Made by a program: the position numbers and the translations under genes
Shown here: in pieces, positions 7,800 to 18,600 of the stretch
How the letters are laid out: every line of letters begins with the position of its first letter
Position numbering within the stretch: the first letter of the stretch is position 1
Assembly: GCA_029974595.1 (NCBI GenBank)
Contig: JARKRC010000056.1
Location: 186,001-250,000 of the forward strand
Length of the DNA: 64,000 bases
Direction: 5' to 3'
Source: Ereboglobus sp.
GTDB taxonomy: Bacteria > Verrucomicrobiota > Verrucomicrobiia > Opitutales > Opitutaceae
The notes under the pieces: model-generated
What the model was told of the DNA's origin: nothing
Databases searched by the model: none
The model's input: only the letters and a program-made list of their open reading frames with translations

Positions 7800-9659
7800 A
7801 TGAATCCCCGCTCCTCATTCCTCGCCATCGCATTTGTCATTTTCGCTTTGTGCCTTTCCGCGCGCGGGGAAAAAACGCCGCTTTGGACGGCTCCGGACAT
7901 TTCAAAAGCGCCTGCCGAGCTTGAGGCGCAATGGCGGCAGATCACCGATCGCAAACCTGTGGGTGTGCGCGGCGTGTTCCGTTTCGCTCTTGAAGCGGCG
8001 GGCGTGGATTGGAAGCCCGATCGCGTCGAGAAAGCACTCGCTTTTGCCCGCACGCTTCAAGACACCGATCCGTCGAGCGAAACATTCGGTAATTTCCGCT
8101 GGCGCAGCGATCACGACCGCGTGCTCGATCGCAATGGCGTGGAGTTCAGCGCGCAGTTGATGATTCTCATCCACAAATTGCAAAATGACCGCCTTACTCC
8201 GGCTGCGCGCGATCTGCTGCGGCAGATGATGACCGATGCGATTCCCGGCCTGCGAAACCACAGGATTCAGATTTCCTACACGAACATCTGGCTGAAGAAT
8301 TCCTGCGCCCTGATCATTCTCGGGGAAATCCTCGGACGCACCGATGTCACTCGCGACGGACACGAGCGTTTCGACGCGTGGCTCCGGTTTACCGCAAAAA
8401 ACGGCATCACGGAATACGGCGCGGTGACCTATTACGGCACCGATCTCGACGCGCTGGCGATCATAGCAAAGTTTGCCGCGCAGCCCGATACCCGGGCCAA
8501 GGCGATGCAGGCCATCCGTTATCTGTGGACCGATGCGGCGGCCAATTGGTGGGCGGCGGGCGATCGCCTCGGCTGTGCCAATGCCCGCAGCTACGACTAT
8601 CTCTACGGGCGCGGCTACTTTGAGGCGCACACATGGACGGCGGGCTGGCTGCGCGCGCTTCCCGATATTGAAAATGCGGGATGGATCGGCAGCAGCCACG
8701 CCAATCTCGTCACCTTCCGCCAGGCCGTGACGATTCCGCCGCAACGCGAATGGACGGATGCCATCACAGCGCAGGTGCCGCGCACCGTTGTGCAACGCTG
8801 GGGCGAAGCGCCCGAACATACCGCCACGGCCTGGATTGGCCGCCGCGTGAGCATCGCCTCGTCCGGCGCGGGGCGCGGCAGCGACGAGCGCACGCTCGTT
8901 GCCAATCTCGGGGACTCGCCTGAAATTCCGCAGCTCACGCTTTTCATGGACGGGCGGGGCGATCCCTTCGGCACGAAAAAGGTCGCCAATGCCGCCAATC
9001 AGGCGAAGTCGCTGCACATCGTTCCCTTCATTGCCACCGTGCAGCGCGAGGCCGAGGTGCTGCAGCTCCTGTCAAGCGAGCCGCTGGGGCCGAAAACGCG
9101 CTACAAGCCGGGCGATCTTTCCTGTTTCCTGACGCAGCTCACGATTCCGGCGAAGGCGGAAATCTGGATTGACGGCAAAATCGTCCGCGCCGGTTCGCCG
9201 GAAAAACCGCTTGGCGTTCCCGCGGGCGCGACGGTTGCCTTTCGCATCGGCGGCGCGGCGGTCGCCGTCCGCATCCTTTGCGCGGATACAACCGGCGGCG
9301 GCCCGGCGGCCGTGCAGCTTGTCGGGGATTCGAAAAAAAATCCCGCGAGCCGCCTGACGATCGTGCACGACGAAAAGGAGCCGCGCGGGCGCGCCAGCGC
9401 GATTGTCTGGATGCGCGCCGCCGAGAATCTCGACGACGGTGGCTTTGTAAAGTTCATCCGCAACTTTGCCGCGGCCAAGGGCGGCGCCCGCATTGAGGGC
9501 GCCATCGCCCGCGCCGCGGTTGCCGGGATGCGCGGGCCGATGCGCATCGAGGCGGATATCGTGAAGCAGCGTCGCATCGCCGTTGAAGGCGGTGAACCGC
9601 GTCCTGCTTTGCTCAGTGTGAACGGGCGCGAAGTCGGGCTGCCTGTCTTCGAACAATAA
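7800..9659 (+). CDS. Secreted protein of unknown function, lyase-like helical barrel plus beta domain
   Basis: A 619-residue protein with a clear signal peptide (residues 1-23, hydrophobic SSFLAIAFVIFALCLSARG). Residues ~60-300 look mostly alpha-helical with aromatic-rich helices, in the manner of (alpha/alpha) toroid polysaccharide lyases. Residues ~310-619 look like beta-sandwich sequence, the layout of heparinase/alginate/chondroitin lyase-type enzymes. I do not see the HGHxD motif of heparinase II/III or another decisive catalytic signature, so no activity is assigned. The gene lies 12 bases after the GH105-like gene and 27 before a symporter. A periplasmic or surface enzyme producing the unsaturated oligosaccharides used by the operon is therefore a reasonable guess. 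Confidence 0.6.
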   Translation: MNPRSSFLAIAFVIFALCLSARGEKTPLWTAPDISKAPAELEAQWRQITDRKPVGVRGVFRFALEAAGVDWKPDRVEKALAFARTLQDTDPSSETFGNFRWRSDHDRVLDRNGVEFSAQLMILIHKLQNDRLTPAARDLLRQMMTDAIPGLRNHRIQISYTNIWLKNSCALIILGEILGRTDVTRDGHERFDAWLRFTAKNGITEYGAVTYYGTDLDALAIIAKFAAQPDTRAKAMQAIRYLWTDAAANWWAAGDRLGCANARSYDYLYGRGYFEAHTWTAGWLRALPDIENAGWIGSSHANLVTFRQAVTIPPQREWTDAITAQVPRTVVQRWGEAPEHTATAWIGRRVSIASSGAGRGSDERTLVANLGDSPEIPQLTLFMDGRGDPFGTKKVANAANQAKSLHIVPFIATVQREAEVLQLLSSEPLGPKTRYKPGDLSCFLTQLTIPAKAEIWIDGKIVRAGSPEKPLGVPAGATVAFRIGGAAVAVRILCADTTGGGPAAVQLVGDSKKNPASRLTIVHDEKEPRGRASAIVWMRAAENLDDGGFVKFIRNFAAAKGGARIEGAIARAAVAGMRGPMRIEADIVKQRRIAVEGGEPRPALLSVNGREVGLPVFEQ

Positions 9660-9686
9660 CAGACGTCCGCCAGTCCCAATACTTTC

Positions 9687-11252
9687 ATGATAACTCCACT
9701 CCTCGCCACTGCCGAAGTTGCCGCCGGATTCGTCAAGCGCACACTTTCGCCGCTCGATTATGCGATGCTCGCAGTCTATTTTGCCGTCAATCTTGGCATC
9801 GGCTGGTGGTGCGCGCACCGCAAAAAAGGAACTGCTTCCACCGGTGATTATTTTCTCGGCGGCGGGCGCATCAAGTGGTGGGCCGCGGCAATCAGCTTTT
9901 TCGCCACATCGACGAGTAGCATCAGCTTCATGGCCCTGCCTGCGAAGGCCTACATGACCGACTGGCTCCCCTTCGGCTCCGCGCCCGCGCAGGGGCTCGC
10001 CGGCGTGCTCGTCGGCCTCGTGTTCGTGTCGTTGCTGCGCCGCATGAACATGACGACCATTTTCAGCTACCTTGAAAAACGTTTCGACAGGAACGTGCGG
10101 CTTCTCGGCGCGGGCCTCGGCGTGCTGCTCAAGGTGGGCGGGCGCATGAGCGTCGTGCTGCTCCTGCCCGCGCTCGCGCTTTCGGCGGTCACCGGCATGA
10201 ATGTTTTCCTGAGCATCGCGCTCATGGGACTGGTCACCACGATCTATGCGCTCGAGGGCGGTTTTGAGGCCGTCATCTGGACGGAGGTCTTGCAGGTGAT
10301 CGTGACGTTTGGCGGCGTGGCGATTGCCTTTTTCTTCCTTGCCGGGGGTGTCGATGGCGGGCTTGCCGGCATCATTTCGCAGGGAAATGCGGCCAATAAA
10401 TTTGAAATGATTTCCTGGGATTTCGATTTCACGAAAGCCACCGTGCCCGTGTTCATCGGCATGTTTTTTGCAACGGTGTTCACCCAGATTTCCGACCAGC
10501 CGCTCATGCAGCGCATGCTGTCCACGTCGAGCACGTCCGAGGCCAAGCGCACGGTTGTCATCGGCAATATCATCGGCATGGCCAGCTCGGTCATTTTTTT
10601 CTTTGTGGGCACGGCGCTGTGGGTTTTCTACCAGTCGAATCCGGGACGGCTTGATCCGCACCTGCCGGGCAATGATGCGATTTTCCCCTATTTCATCGCC
10701 AACGAGCTTCCGCGAGGGGTTGTCGGGTTGATTGTGGCCGGATTGTTCGCCGCGTCGATGGGCGCGCTCAGCAGCATTCTCAATGCCACGGCATCGGTTG
10801 TCGTATCCGATTTTCAAGGTGTCTTTCGTCCCGGGGCCACGGAGCGTCAGCGCATGCGCCTCGCGCGCGCAACGACTCTCGTGTGCGGTTTGTTTGCGAC
10901 GGTGTCGGCGGCCTATCTCGCATACCTGAATGTCGATTCGCTCTGGGACCAGTTCCTGAAGCTCGTCGCCTTGATCGGCGGTGGGTTCCCGGGCGTGTTT
11001 GCGCTCGGGCTTCTGACCCGCCGGGCGAATTCCATTGGCGTGATGATCGGCGCGGTTGCGAGCATCGGCGTGACCTGGGCCGTCCAGACATTCACTGCGA
11101 CGAATCCCTTTTTTCACGGCTTCGTCGCGATCAGCTCGTGCATGGTGATTGGTTACGTGGCGAGCCTCGTCATTGCGCCCTGGCTTGCGAAGCGGGCAGC
11201 TTCAAAAGACCTCTGCGGCCTCACGCTCTGGGACCGTGCGGGCGGTTCATGA
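9687..11252 (+). CDS. Sodium:solute symporter (SSS family), probable oligosaccharide/uronate carrier
   Basis: A 521-residue inner-membrane protein with about 13 hydrophobic segments. It carries SSS-family features: the periplasmic N-terminus followed by TLSPLDYAMLAVYFAVNLGIGWW, the YFLGGGRIKWW loop, FFATSTSSISFMALPA, and a central segment with VGLIVAGLFAASMGALSSILNATASVV. SSS members beside GH105/GH88 and lyase genes generally import uronates or short oligosaccharides with Na+. It is third in the operon starting at 6735 and is followed 24 bases later by a small secreted protein. Substrate is inferred from neighbours only. Confidence 0.9.
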   Translation: MITPLLATAEVAAGFVKRTLSPLDYAMLAVYFAVNLGIGWWCAHRKKGTASTGDYFLGGGRIKWWAAAISFFATSTSSISFMALPAKAYMTDWLPFGSAPAQGLAGVLVGLVFVSLLRRMNMTTIFSYLEKRFDRNVRLLGAGLGVLLKVGGRMSVVLLLPALALSAVTGMNVFLSIALMGLVTTIYALEGGFEAVIWTEVLQVIVTFGGVAIAFFFLAGGVDGGLAGIISQGNAANKFEMISWDFDFTKATVPVFIGMFFATVFTQISDQPLMQRMLSTSSTSEAKRTVVIGNIIGMASSVIFFFVGTALWVFYQSNPGRLDPHLPGNDAIFPYFIANELPRGVVGLIVAGLFAASMGALSSILNATASVVVSDFQGVFRPGATERQRMRLARATTLVCGLFATVSAAYLAYLNVDSLWDQFLKLVALIGGGFPGVFALGLLTRRANSIGVMIGAVASIGVTWAVQTFTATNPFFHGFVAISSCMVIGYVASLVIAPWLAKRAASKDLCGLTLWDRAGGS

Positions 11253-11276
11253 TATCCCGCGCATTTACTCTTCAAC

Positions 11277-12299
11277 ATGAAACAACTCGCCTTACTGTTT
11301 GCGGCCATTGCATTGACCGCGCTCCTGCCCGCCGCTTCGCATCCAAAAAATGAATACGAGGCGTTGAAACTTTTTCCCAAGGCCGTCTTTGACTCCATCG
11401 GCGGCGTGCCCGATGCCGAGGGACTTGTCGGCAGTAATCGCGGGCATTGGTATGAGGCTGGCATGCAGCGCGGCGCGATGTGGCGGCTCATCATCGCCGT
11501 GGTTGGGAATGATCCCGATGCCGCCGACAATGCGTGGCGCGCCGTCGATGCCACCTTCGCGCGCCAGCTCGACGACGGCGGTTTTCTCTCGAACAGGACT
11601 CCGTCCGCCAGGCGGGAGCCCTCCATTGCCGACCGGCGCACGACGGCGTTTTTCTTCATTCAGGAACTCGCGCACGCGATCCTTGTTGTCCGCCAGTCGC
11701 CGATGGCGTCGCGCTTCGAGGAACGCATCAGCGCGATCCTGCCGAAACTGCGGCGCGCGGCGGCCTTCGCCAGCGCGGATCGCGAGGAATTGCTCCGCAG
11801 CCATCGCAAGGCGGTCAACCGCGTTTTCCTCGCGGCAAAGGCATTCGGGTTTTGTGGCATCATCTTGGACGACCCCGAACTGCGCGCGAAGGCGGAGGAC
11901 TTGATTGCCGTCGGCCTCGAACAGCGTGATTCCGCCACCGGCGCGTTTCTTGAAAACGGCGGCTTGGATTCCAGCTACAACGCGGTCTCGCTGCTCATCA
12001 CGCAGATCATCCTCTGGCACATGCCCAGCGAAAAACTCGCCGCCGCGCTCCCCGCCGCCATGCAGTGGCAGCGGGCAAAATTCGGCGCGGACGGCAGCGT
12101 TTCCGTTGCGGGCAACAGCCGGACCGGCGTCGGCAAGGAGACCTACATGGGCAGCGCCAAAAACGTGAACTACAACGAAGTCGCGCTCATGCTCTGCTTC
12201 TGGGGCGCGCGCCACGGCACGAAGGACGATTTCGCGCAAGCCGTGAAAACCATCGAGTTCGCCCGCGCCGAGCGCCGCCGCATGGCCGGAGAAAAATAA
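11277..12299 (+). CDS. Secreted alpha/alpha-barrel-like protein of unknown function
   Basis: A 340-residue protein with a signal peptide (residues 1-20, KQLALLFAAIALTALLPAAS). The remainder is largely helical with repeated aromatic and small-residue helices (for example RGHWYEAGMQRGAMWRLIIAV, and DDGGF followed by a conserved-looking arginine-rich loop). This is reminiscent of six-hairpin or terpenoid-cyclase-like toroid folds found in glycan enzymes. No catalytic motif is recognised, so it is left unassigned. It is the last gene of the GH105/symporter operon (24-base gap to the symporter). A periplasmic role on the same substrate is likely, but this is guilt by association. Confidence 0.55.
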   Translation: MKQLALLFAAIALTALLPAASHPKNEYEALKLFPKAVFDSIGGVPDAEGLVGSNRGHWYEAGMQRGAMWRLIIAVVGNDPDAADNAWRAVDATFARQLDDGGFLSNRTPSARREPSIADRRTTAFFFIQELAHAILVVRQSPMASRFEERISAILPKLRRAAAFASADREELLRSHRKAVNRVFLAAKAFGFCGIILDDPELRAKAEDLIAVGLEQRDSATGAFLENGGLDSSYNAVSLLITQIILWHMPSEKLAAALPAAMQWQRAKFGADGSVSVAGNSRTGVGKETYMGSAKNVNYNEVALMLCFWGARHGTKDDFAQAVKTIEFARAERRRMAGEK

Positions 12300-12386
12300 G
12301 GTTTTTCCGCGATCCGCGACCATCGCCACAGAGCACATTCATTATGAATGGTAGCCATGCATTTTCCGCTCGCACGATGCCAGTCT

Positions 12387-12414
12387 TTGATGGCTTACGG
12401 CGGAATCATATAAA
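12387..12414 (+). promoter_or_regulatory. Candidate sigma70-type promoter
   Basis: TTGATG (12387-12392) and TATAAA (12409-12414) are separated by 16 bases, 220 bases upstream of the giant gene. Each box matches the consensus at four or five of six positions. Confidence 0.4.
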
Positions 12415-12427
12415 TGTAACGTTTTCA
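12415..12427. promoter_or_regulatory. Degenerate LacI/cre-like operator (TGTAA-CGT-TTTCA)
   Basis: A 13-base imperfect inverted repeat of the pattern TGNAA-N3-TTNCA, directly abutting the candidate -10 box. It resembles the operators at 5574 and 6625, but the third base of each half-site differs, so another LacI-family member may bind it. Inference from sequence similarity and position. Confidence 0.35.
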
Positions 12428-12635
12428 AAACACGCAAACTGACCTTTCCCTCCGAGTGTGTCACATTGCATTCAAGATCCCGGTTCCCTTCACCCTCATT
12501 TGACTGCGTTTAACATCCGCCACGCTTCCTTCAGAAAACAAAATCCAAACCATCCATGCCGCCTCCCCGTGCGAATGGGGCATGGCATGCAGCCGGTTTC
12601 CACATGCTTCGATTTTTGATAACCAAAAGAATAAT

Positions 12636-15600
12636 ATGAAAACCTCAATCACCCTCCGCTTCCTGTATCTGCTTTCGATGATTCTCGCGCCACTGGCTGT
12701 GGCAGCCCAGGGGGCTCTTCCGGAGCCGTTTATCCATTACAAATTCCAAGACAGCGGCACCGTGGCCGTGAACAGCGGAACCGCCGGCGCCGCGTTTAAT
12801 CAGATACTGTCGATCAACACCCGTGACAGCATAAACCTCCCGCCACCATCATTCGGCGCCGTGAGCGGCGGGCCATTTGGTGCGACACCGTATCTCGACT
12901 TCGGCAACGCGACCGCGATGGGCAACGGCTATGCGCCGCAATCCACGCTCGCGGCAAACACCGCCGCGCACGGCACGCTTGATTCCATGACGATCACCGG
13001 CTGGTTCCGCACGGACGCGGACCTTCCTGCAACCAATCAAAATGTGACCATTATGCGCGCATATGTGAACAGCCCCAAGCATGGCTGGAATCTCATCTTC
13101 CCCGACGCCAGCGGCAAACTCCGGTTGAACATGGTGGCGGCGACGGCGAGAAACTTTGAGAGTTCCGCCGCGTTTACATCGGGAACGGGCGTGTGGCAGT
13201 TCTTCGCCGTTGCATGGAGCAGCACGGGAGGCGCGCAATGGTATGCGGGCACGGAGGCGCTGGCGCCGGTTGCATCGGGGAGCAACACGACGGCATTCTC
13301 CTATGACGGCAGCGCAGCCGGCACGGTCATTCCCCTGCAGATTGGCGCGCAAAGCAACCAATCCGCCGGCGGCGCATTCAAGGGCAGGTTTGCGGATTTG
13401 CGCGTTTATTCCTCCGTGCTTACGTCCGCCCAAGTGGCATCCGTTTACGATGCCGCCAAGCCCGTCGTCGCATCGTCCGAGCCTGTCATCACAGGCTTCG
13501 CTCCTTCGCAAATCAGCATTGGCGGCACGGTCACGATTACGGGATCGAACTTCACCAACAGCGGCACCAGCGTCGTCACCGACATTCTCTTCGGCACGAT
13601 CTCCACCGGCGCGGCCAATTTCACCGTCGATTCCGATACGCAAATCACGGTGGCCTCCGTGCCTTCCGGCATCACTGCGGGCGGAAACATTTCCGTTCTC
13701 GCCACCAGCGGCACTGCGGTGAGCAGCGGCACGTTTTCACTTGAGGGCAGTCTTCCTGCGCCGCTCGCCCACTACACGTTCGAGGAAAGCGGCACCACCG
13801 TCACCTCCATCCTGAACAACGGCGCGCTTGGCGCTGACTTCAACCTCACTGCCATCGGCGCCGACGCGCGCATCGGACTGGATGGCTCCGGCGTGAACGC
13901 CAAGGGCAAGGCGCTCGATCTCACCGGCAACGCATCCATGAATGTGAATGCGGCCACGGCATACGCGGCCACATCGGCTGCGAAAGCCGGGCTCGACAAT
14001 CTCCCGGCCATGACGGTCACCGGCTGGATCAAGCCGACGGTGGCCCTCAGCTCTCCGGCGGGGGCCATGCTTATGCGTTATTCCGATGGAAGCGGCGGCG
14101 CAATCAACGGCTGGAATATGTCCGTGCAAAGCAGCGATCGCATCGGCTTCAGTGTCGGCAACGCCAGCCAGACCACCTACAGCAGCCCGAACAACACCTT
14201 CAATGCCGGCGCCAACCAATGGCAGTTTTTTGCGATCACATGGTCGGGCACCGGTGGCGGCAAATGGTATGCCGGCACTGAAGTTGGCGCTCCCATCCTA
14301 TCCGGCACAAATCCAGCGACCGCCACGATGGCTCAGAAAAATCAAGTCCTCCGCATTGGATACGCCGGGGCGAACAATGGATTCAAAGGTCTCATGGACG
14401 ACATTCGCGTTTACGGGCAGGAACTCACCGCCGCGCAAATCAAGGCGGTTTACGACAGTGCGCGCAGCGAGTCTTTCGCCAACGAGCTTCCATTTCCCGC
14501 GGCATGGGAAGGCGACGCCGACGCCCGCCGGCTTGCGACGCGCACCACTTACCTGAAACTTGTCGAACGCATCATCGCGGATGGGGCGACACCCCACATC
14601 CTCCGCATCAGCAATGTCTACGACAGCGGCACCGCGCTTTCGCGCTTCTCGCTGTATTATGCCTATGCGCAAGCCTACCGCGCCTCGCTCGCGCCCGCCG
14701 ACATCACCGGTCCGGCAAAAAGCATTCGCGACGGCTATATTGAAAACGGACGCAAGGCCATCATCGCCATCACGAATGCGATCACGAGCGCCGATCCCGC
14801 CATCGTAAAGTCGCAGGCGGCCGAGCAGGCCGGGGCGCAAGGCGCAACCGTTCAGCTCTATCGCCTCCTGGTCGAACTTGGCGTTTTCAACGCAGCCGAG
14901 CAGGGTGACATCGAACAAAAACTCGGCACAGCCGCCTCGGCCATCATCGATCCCGCAATTCACAATCCCGAATACGGCAGCTTCAATCGCAGCGCATCCG
15001 CCGCTGCCGGTTTGGCCGCCACCGCGAATCTTCCCACGCTTTCCGCTGACGCGCGGCGCGCCTCCTGGCTTGCCTACGCCAATGCCGTTTGGAACGACTG
15101 GATGCATGTCGGCGACACCTTTGAGGACGCCCGCGGTTACAACGGTCTCTGGATTTATGCCACGTTTATGCAGGCTGACGAAATGGGCCCGGCCTACCTC
15201 GACGCCATGCGAGGCATGGCCCCTGCCGCGGCTCTTGGCCGCTTTGCAAGCATGTCCGCGCCCAACGGCGTCATTCCCGATTACGGAAATTGTTATTGGG
15301 ATCACGGCCTCGGCTTCTGGCTCTATGCCAGCGAACGGCTCGGAAGTTTCTATGGACGCGCGGACTTTCTGGAGAACGCCACCCGTCTTGCCGACTTTGT
15401 CGAGCGCAACCCCGGCATGGACCTCGGCGACTACGACGGCTTTATCGAAGCCTGCCGCGCGGTTGCTGCGACGCCCGCCGACACCACGATAACGCGCCCT
15501 GACGCACTCGCCACCACGCGAACCACCGATTACGGCGACACCACGCCCGACAAACTCTACCTGCGCACCGGCAACGACCCGGCGACTTCCGCTTACGCCG

Positions 15601-18600
15601 TCCTCGATCTCCACTCGCACGGCTACCACGGTCATGAAGACAGCGCGGCCATTCTCACCTACACCAGCGGTTCCTCGGTGCTTCTACATTCACTCGGGCG
15701 TCTCGACACTTTTGCCAACCAGGCGCAAACGGCCTGGGCTGTTCCGCAGGGCCGGGATATCCTCGACACCCAAAACCGACATGCCGCGAACACATGGACA
15801 CGCTGGCTGGTCAACCACCGCTTCCCCGGCACCTACACGGGTGGTCCGGTGATTGATATTGCCAAAATCAGCACCCTGTTTTTCCGCGTGCAAAATGATG
15901 GCGACGACACCATCACGCTCACCGTTGATGTCGAATCCGTCACCGGTGTGAAAGCGGACGGAACCACGGCGCAAGTCGCCGGACCTTGGACGCTCACCCG
16001 CACGCTCGCTCCGGGTGAAGCCGCGTTTGCCAGCACCACCACTTTCAGCCCCGCGCTCGACCTCTCGCCTTACGAATACGTTCTCGTAAAATGGAAGAGC
16101 ACGCACCCCGATTACACGCAACAGTTCGGCTTCAATGGCGCATCGCTCAATCCGACGGGCTCGCCCGATGGCCGCCCTGCGACGGCCACGCTCCGCACGA
16201 CCGCGGGAGCTTCCGTTATCGATAGCTATGCGATATCCGACACCACCGCGCCCAAGGCCGGGTTCACCCGCATCATGCTGGATTCCGCCGGACGCCAGAT
16301 CGTCCACAACCGCGACCTCCGCATGCGCAAATCCGATGGCGCGCTGTTTGTCCTCGATAGTTTCGAGTTCACCGAAGGCGGCAGCTACACCGTGGGCCCG
16401 ATCTGGCACGCGCAGAACATCGTCTCGCAAACCGCCACGACCGTCATCACTCGTGATGACGCGCAAATCGACACCGCCACCAGCCAGGCCGCCGAGCCCA
16501 GGATGCCGCTGCGTTTCGATTTTGCCGCGACCGACAATGCAGGCGCGGTGACCATCGTCAGCAGCACCTACGCGGCTTCGCGCAATGCCCAGACGAATCA
16601 TTTTGCCGCCACAGCAAGCGGCGCGTATGCGGCTGGCGACGTCGTTTCCATTCTCTCCATACTCCGTCCGGGCACGATCGACACAAACGACACCGTGCCC
16701 GACGCGCCCTCGCTTGTCGCGGTCGGGGCGCGATACGCCAACTATGCCGACGCCACCGGCCAGCTCAGCATCGGCGACGCTCCGCCGCCGCCTCCCGCCA
16801 TCACGGAGTTCACTCCCGAGGCCATCACCATTGGCGGCGCCGTGAGCATCAGCGGTTACAACTTTACCAACGAAGTCACCGGAACCTCGCTTGTCACCAA
16901 CGTCACCTTCGGCGACGTTGCGACCGGCGCGGCGGGCTTCGTTGTCAATTCCGGCACGAGCATCACGGTCAATTCCGTGCCCGCGGGCATCCCCGCGAGC
17001 GGTTATGTCAAAGTGCTCGCCACCAGCGGCACCGCCGTCAGCACCGGTGTCTATACAATCGCCGCCGCGCCCGCCGTTCCTGTCACGCCAAGCGTTCCGG
17101 CGGGTTCCGCGGAGGGCGACAATATCGTCCTCACCGCCAGCGCCACGGGCAACCCCGCGCCCACCTACACATGGGAATATTCCACCGACGGCGGCGTGTC
17201 TTGGCTCGCCATTGCCGATCTCGGCGCGGCCAATTACACACTGTCCGCCGACGGAGCGACCCTGACGCTCAAGTCCGTGACCGACGCCATGCAAGGCCGC
17301 CAGTTCCGGTATGCCGCGAACAACGGCATTGGTTCCGCGATCACCAGCAGCCCGGTTACGCTCGCTTTCACGCCCGCGCCGCCGTCCATCAGCGTTTTCG
17401 ATCCGCTTGCGTTGACCGTCGGCGGCACGATGCGCATTTACGGCAGCAACTTTATCAAAAGCGGCAGCAGCGTCGTCACCGGCATTCAGATCGGCGGAGT
17501 CGCCGCCGGCGCGGACACTTGGATTGTGAATTCGGGCACGCTCATCACGGTCGGCCCCATTCCCTCCACGGTTCCCGAAAGCGGTCAGATCAGCGTTCTC
17601 GCCACGACGGGCACGGCGGTGAGCAGCGGCACCTATACGCTCGCTCCCGACCCCTCGACGATCCATCCGGTCGTTCACTTTGATTTCCAAAACGTCGTCA
17701 GCGGCACGGTGCCCAACATCGGCACACTTGGCGCGGATATGAATCTCACTTTCGCCACCGGCATCGCCGGCGTGAACGCATCCGTGACCCGCGATGGCAC
17801 CGGCCCCAATGGCAACGGCGTCGCGCTCGATCTTTCGAACGCCGCGGGCATGGGCATTCAGGGGCCGCGCGCCGCGACGCGGGCAAACAACAACCTCGTC
17901 AAGCAGCAACCGGCGCTCACCTTCACCGGCTGGTTCAAGCCGGGCAAGGACGCGACCAAGCCCGATTTCAACGCCATCCTCCTGCGCAACACCGGCGCGA
18001 CGGGCAGCGGCGGCGGCTTCATTCTCCGGTTTTTCAGCGGAATCGCCGATGCCACGAAAGTCGGACTTCAGTTCACACTCCAGGACAGTGCCAACGCGGC
18101 CACCGATTTCAAAAGCGAGACGGACAAATATTTCTTCGCCGCAGGCAAACCCAAGTGGCAGTTCTTCGCCGTCACCTGGCATCCCGAAACCGGTGTGAAG
18201 TTTTACCAAGGGGCGGAGAAAAACGACGTGCCGGTGCAGCTTGCAGGCTCAAGCACCGTGCAAAAACAAATGGGCCCCGATCCTTCCAATAGCGGGGCGT
18301 TCATCGTCGGCGCGGGCGGCTCCAGCAACGTTTTCAAGGGCTATCTCGCCGACGTGCGCGTTTACGGCGAAGTCCTCACCGACGAGCACATCGAACTGAT
18401 CCGGCAGGAGGCCATCGCCGGCGCGGGAGTGCCGGATGCGCTCGTCCGCTACACGTTCGATGCGGACAGCGATAGCGCCGTCGCGGCTGTGAATCTCGGC
18501 ACGCTCCTCGGCGATTATGACATGCCGTTCGCAGGCTCCGCCAAAGTCACTCCCGCCGGCACAGGTGTCGGCGGTTATGGCCGCGCGCTCGATCTCTCTG

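Larger units (their letters stand above)
12300..12635. other. Intergenic control region upstream of the giant fused gene
   Basis: These 336 bases hold no credible gene. They contain a possible sigma70 promoter (12387-12414) and an operator-like inverted repeat (12415-12427), followed by a pyrimidine-rich, AT-biased leader of about 200 bases. No clear Shine-Dalgarno sequence precedes the ATG at 12636, and no terminator for the upstream operon is obvious. Confidence 0.5.

Noticed and set aside
9072-11117. 681-codon open frame on the minus strand
   Set aside because: It is antisense to the SSS symporter gene, which has clear family motifs and membrane segments.
12582-12635. Upstream extension of the giant gene (18 extra residues)
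   Set aside because: The extra residues precede and would bury the clear signal peptide that begins at 12636.
15690-18209. 839-codon open frame on the minus strand
   Set aside because: A shadow of the giant gene; charged low-complexity sequence with no recognisable fold.
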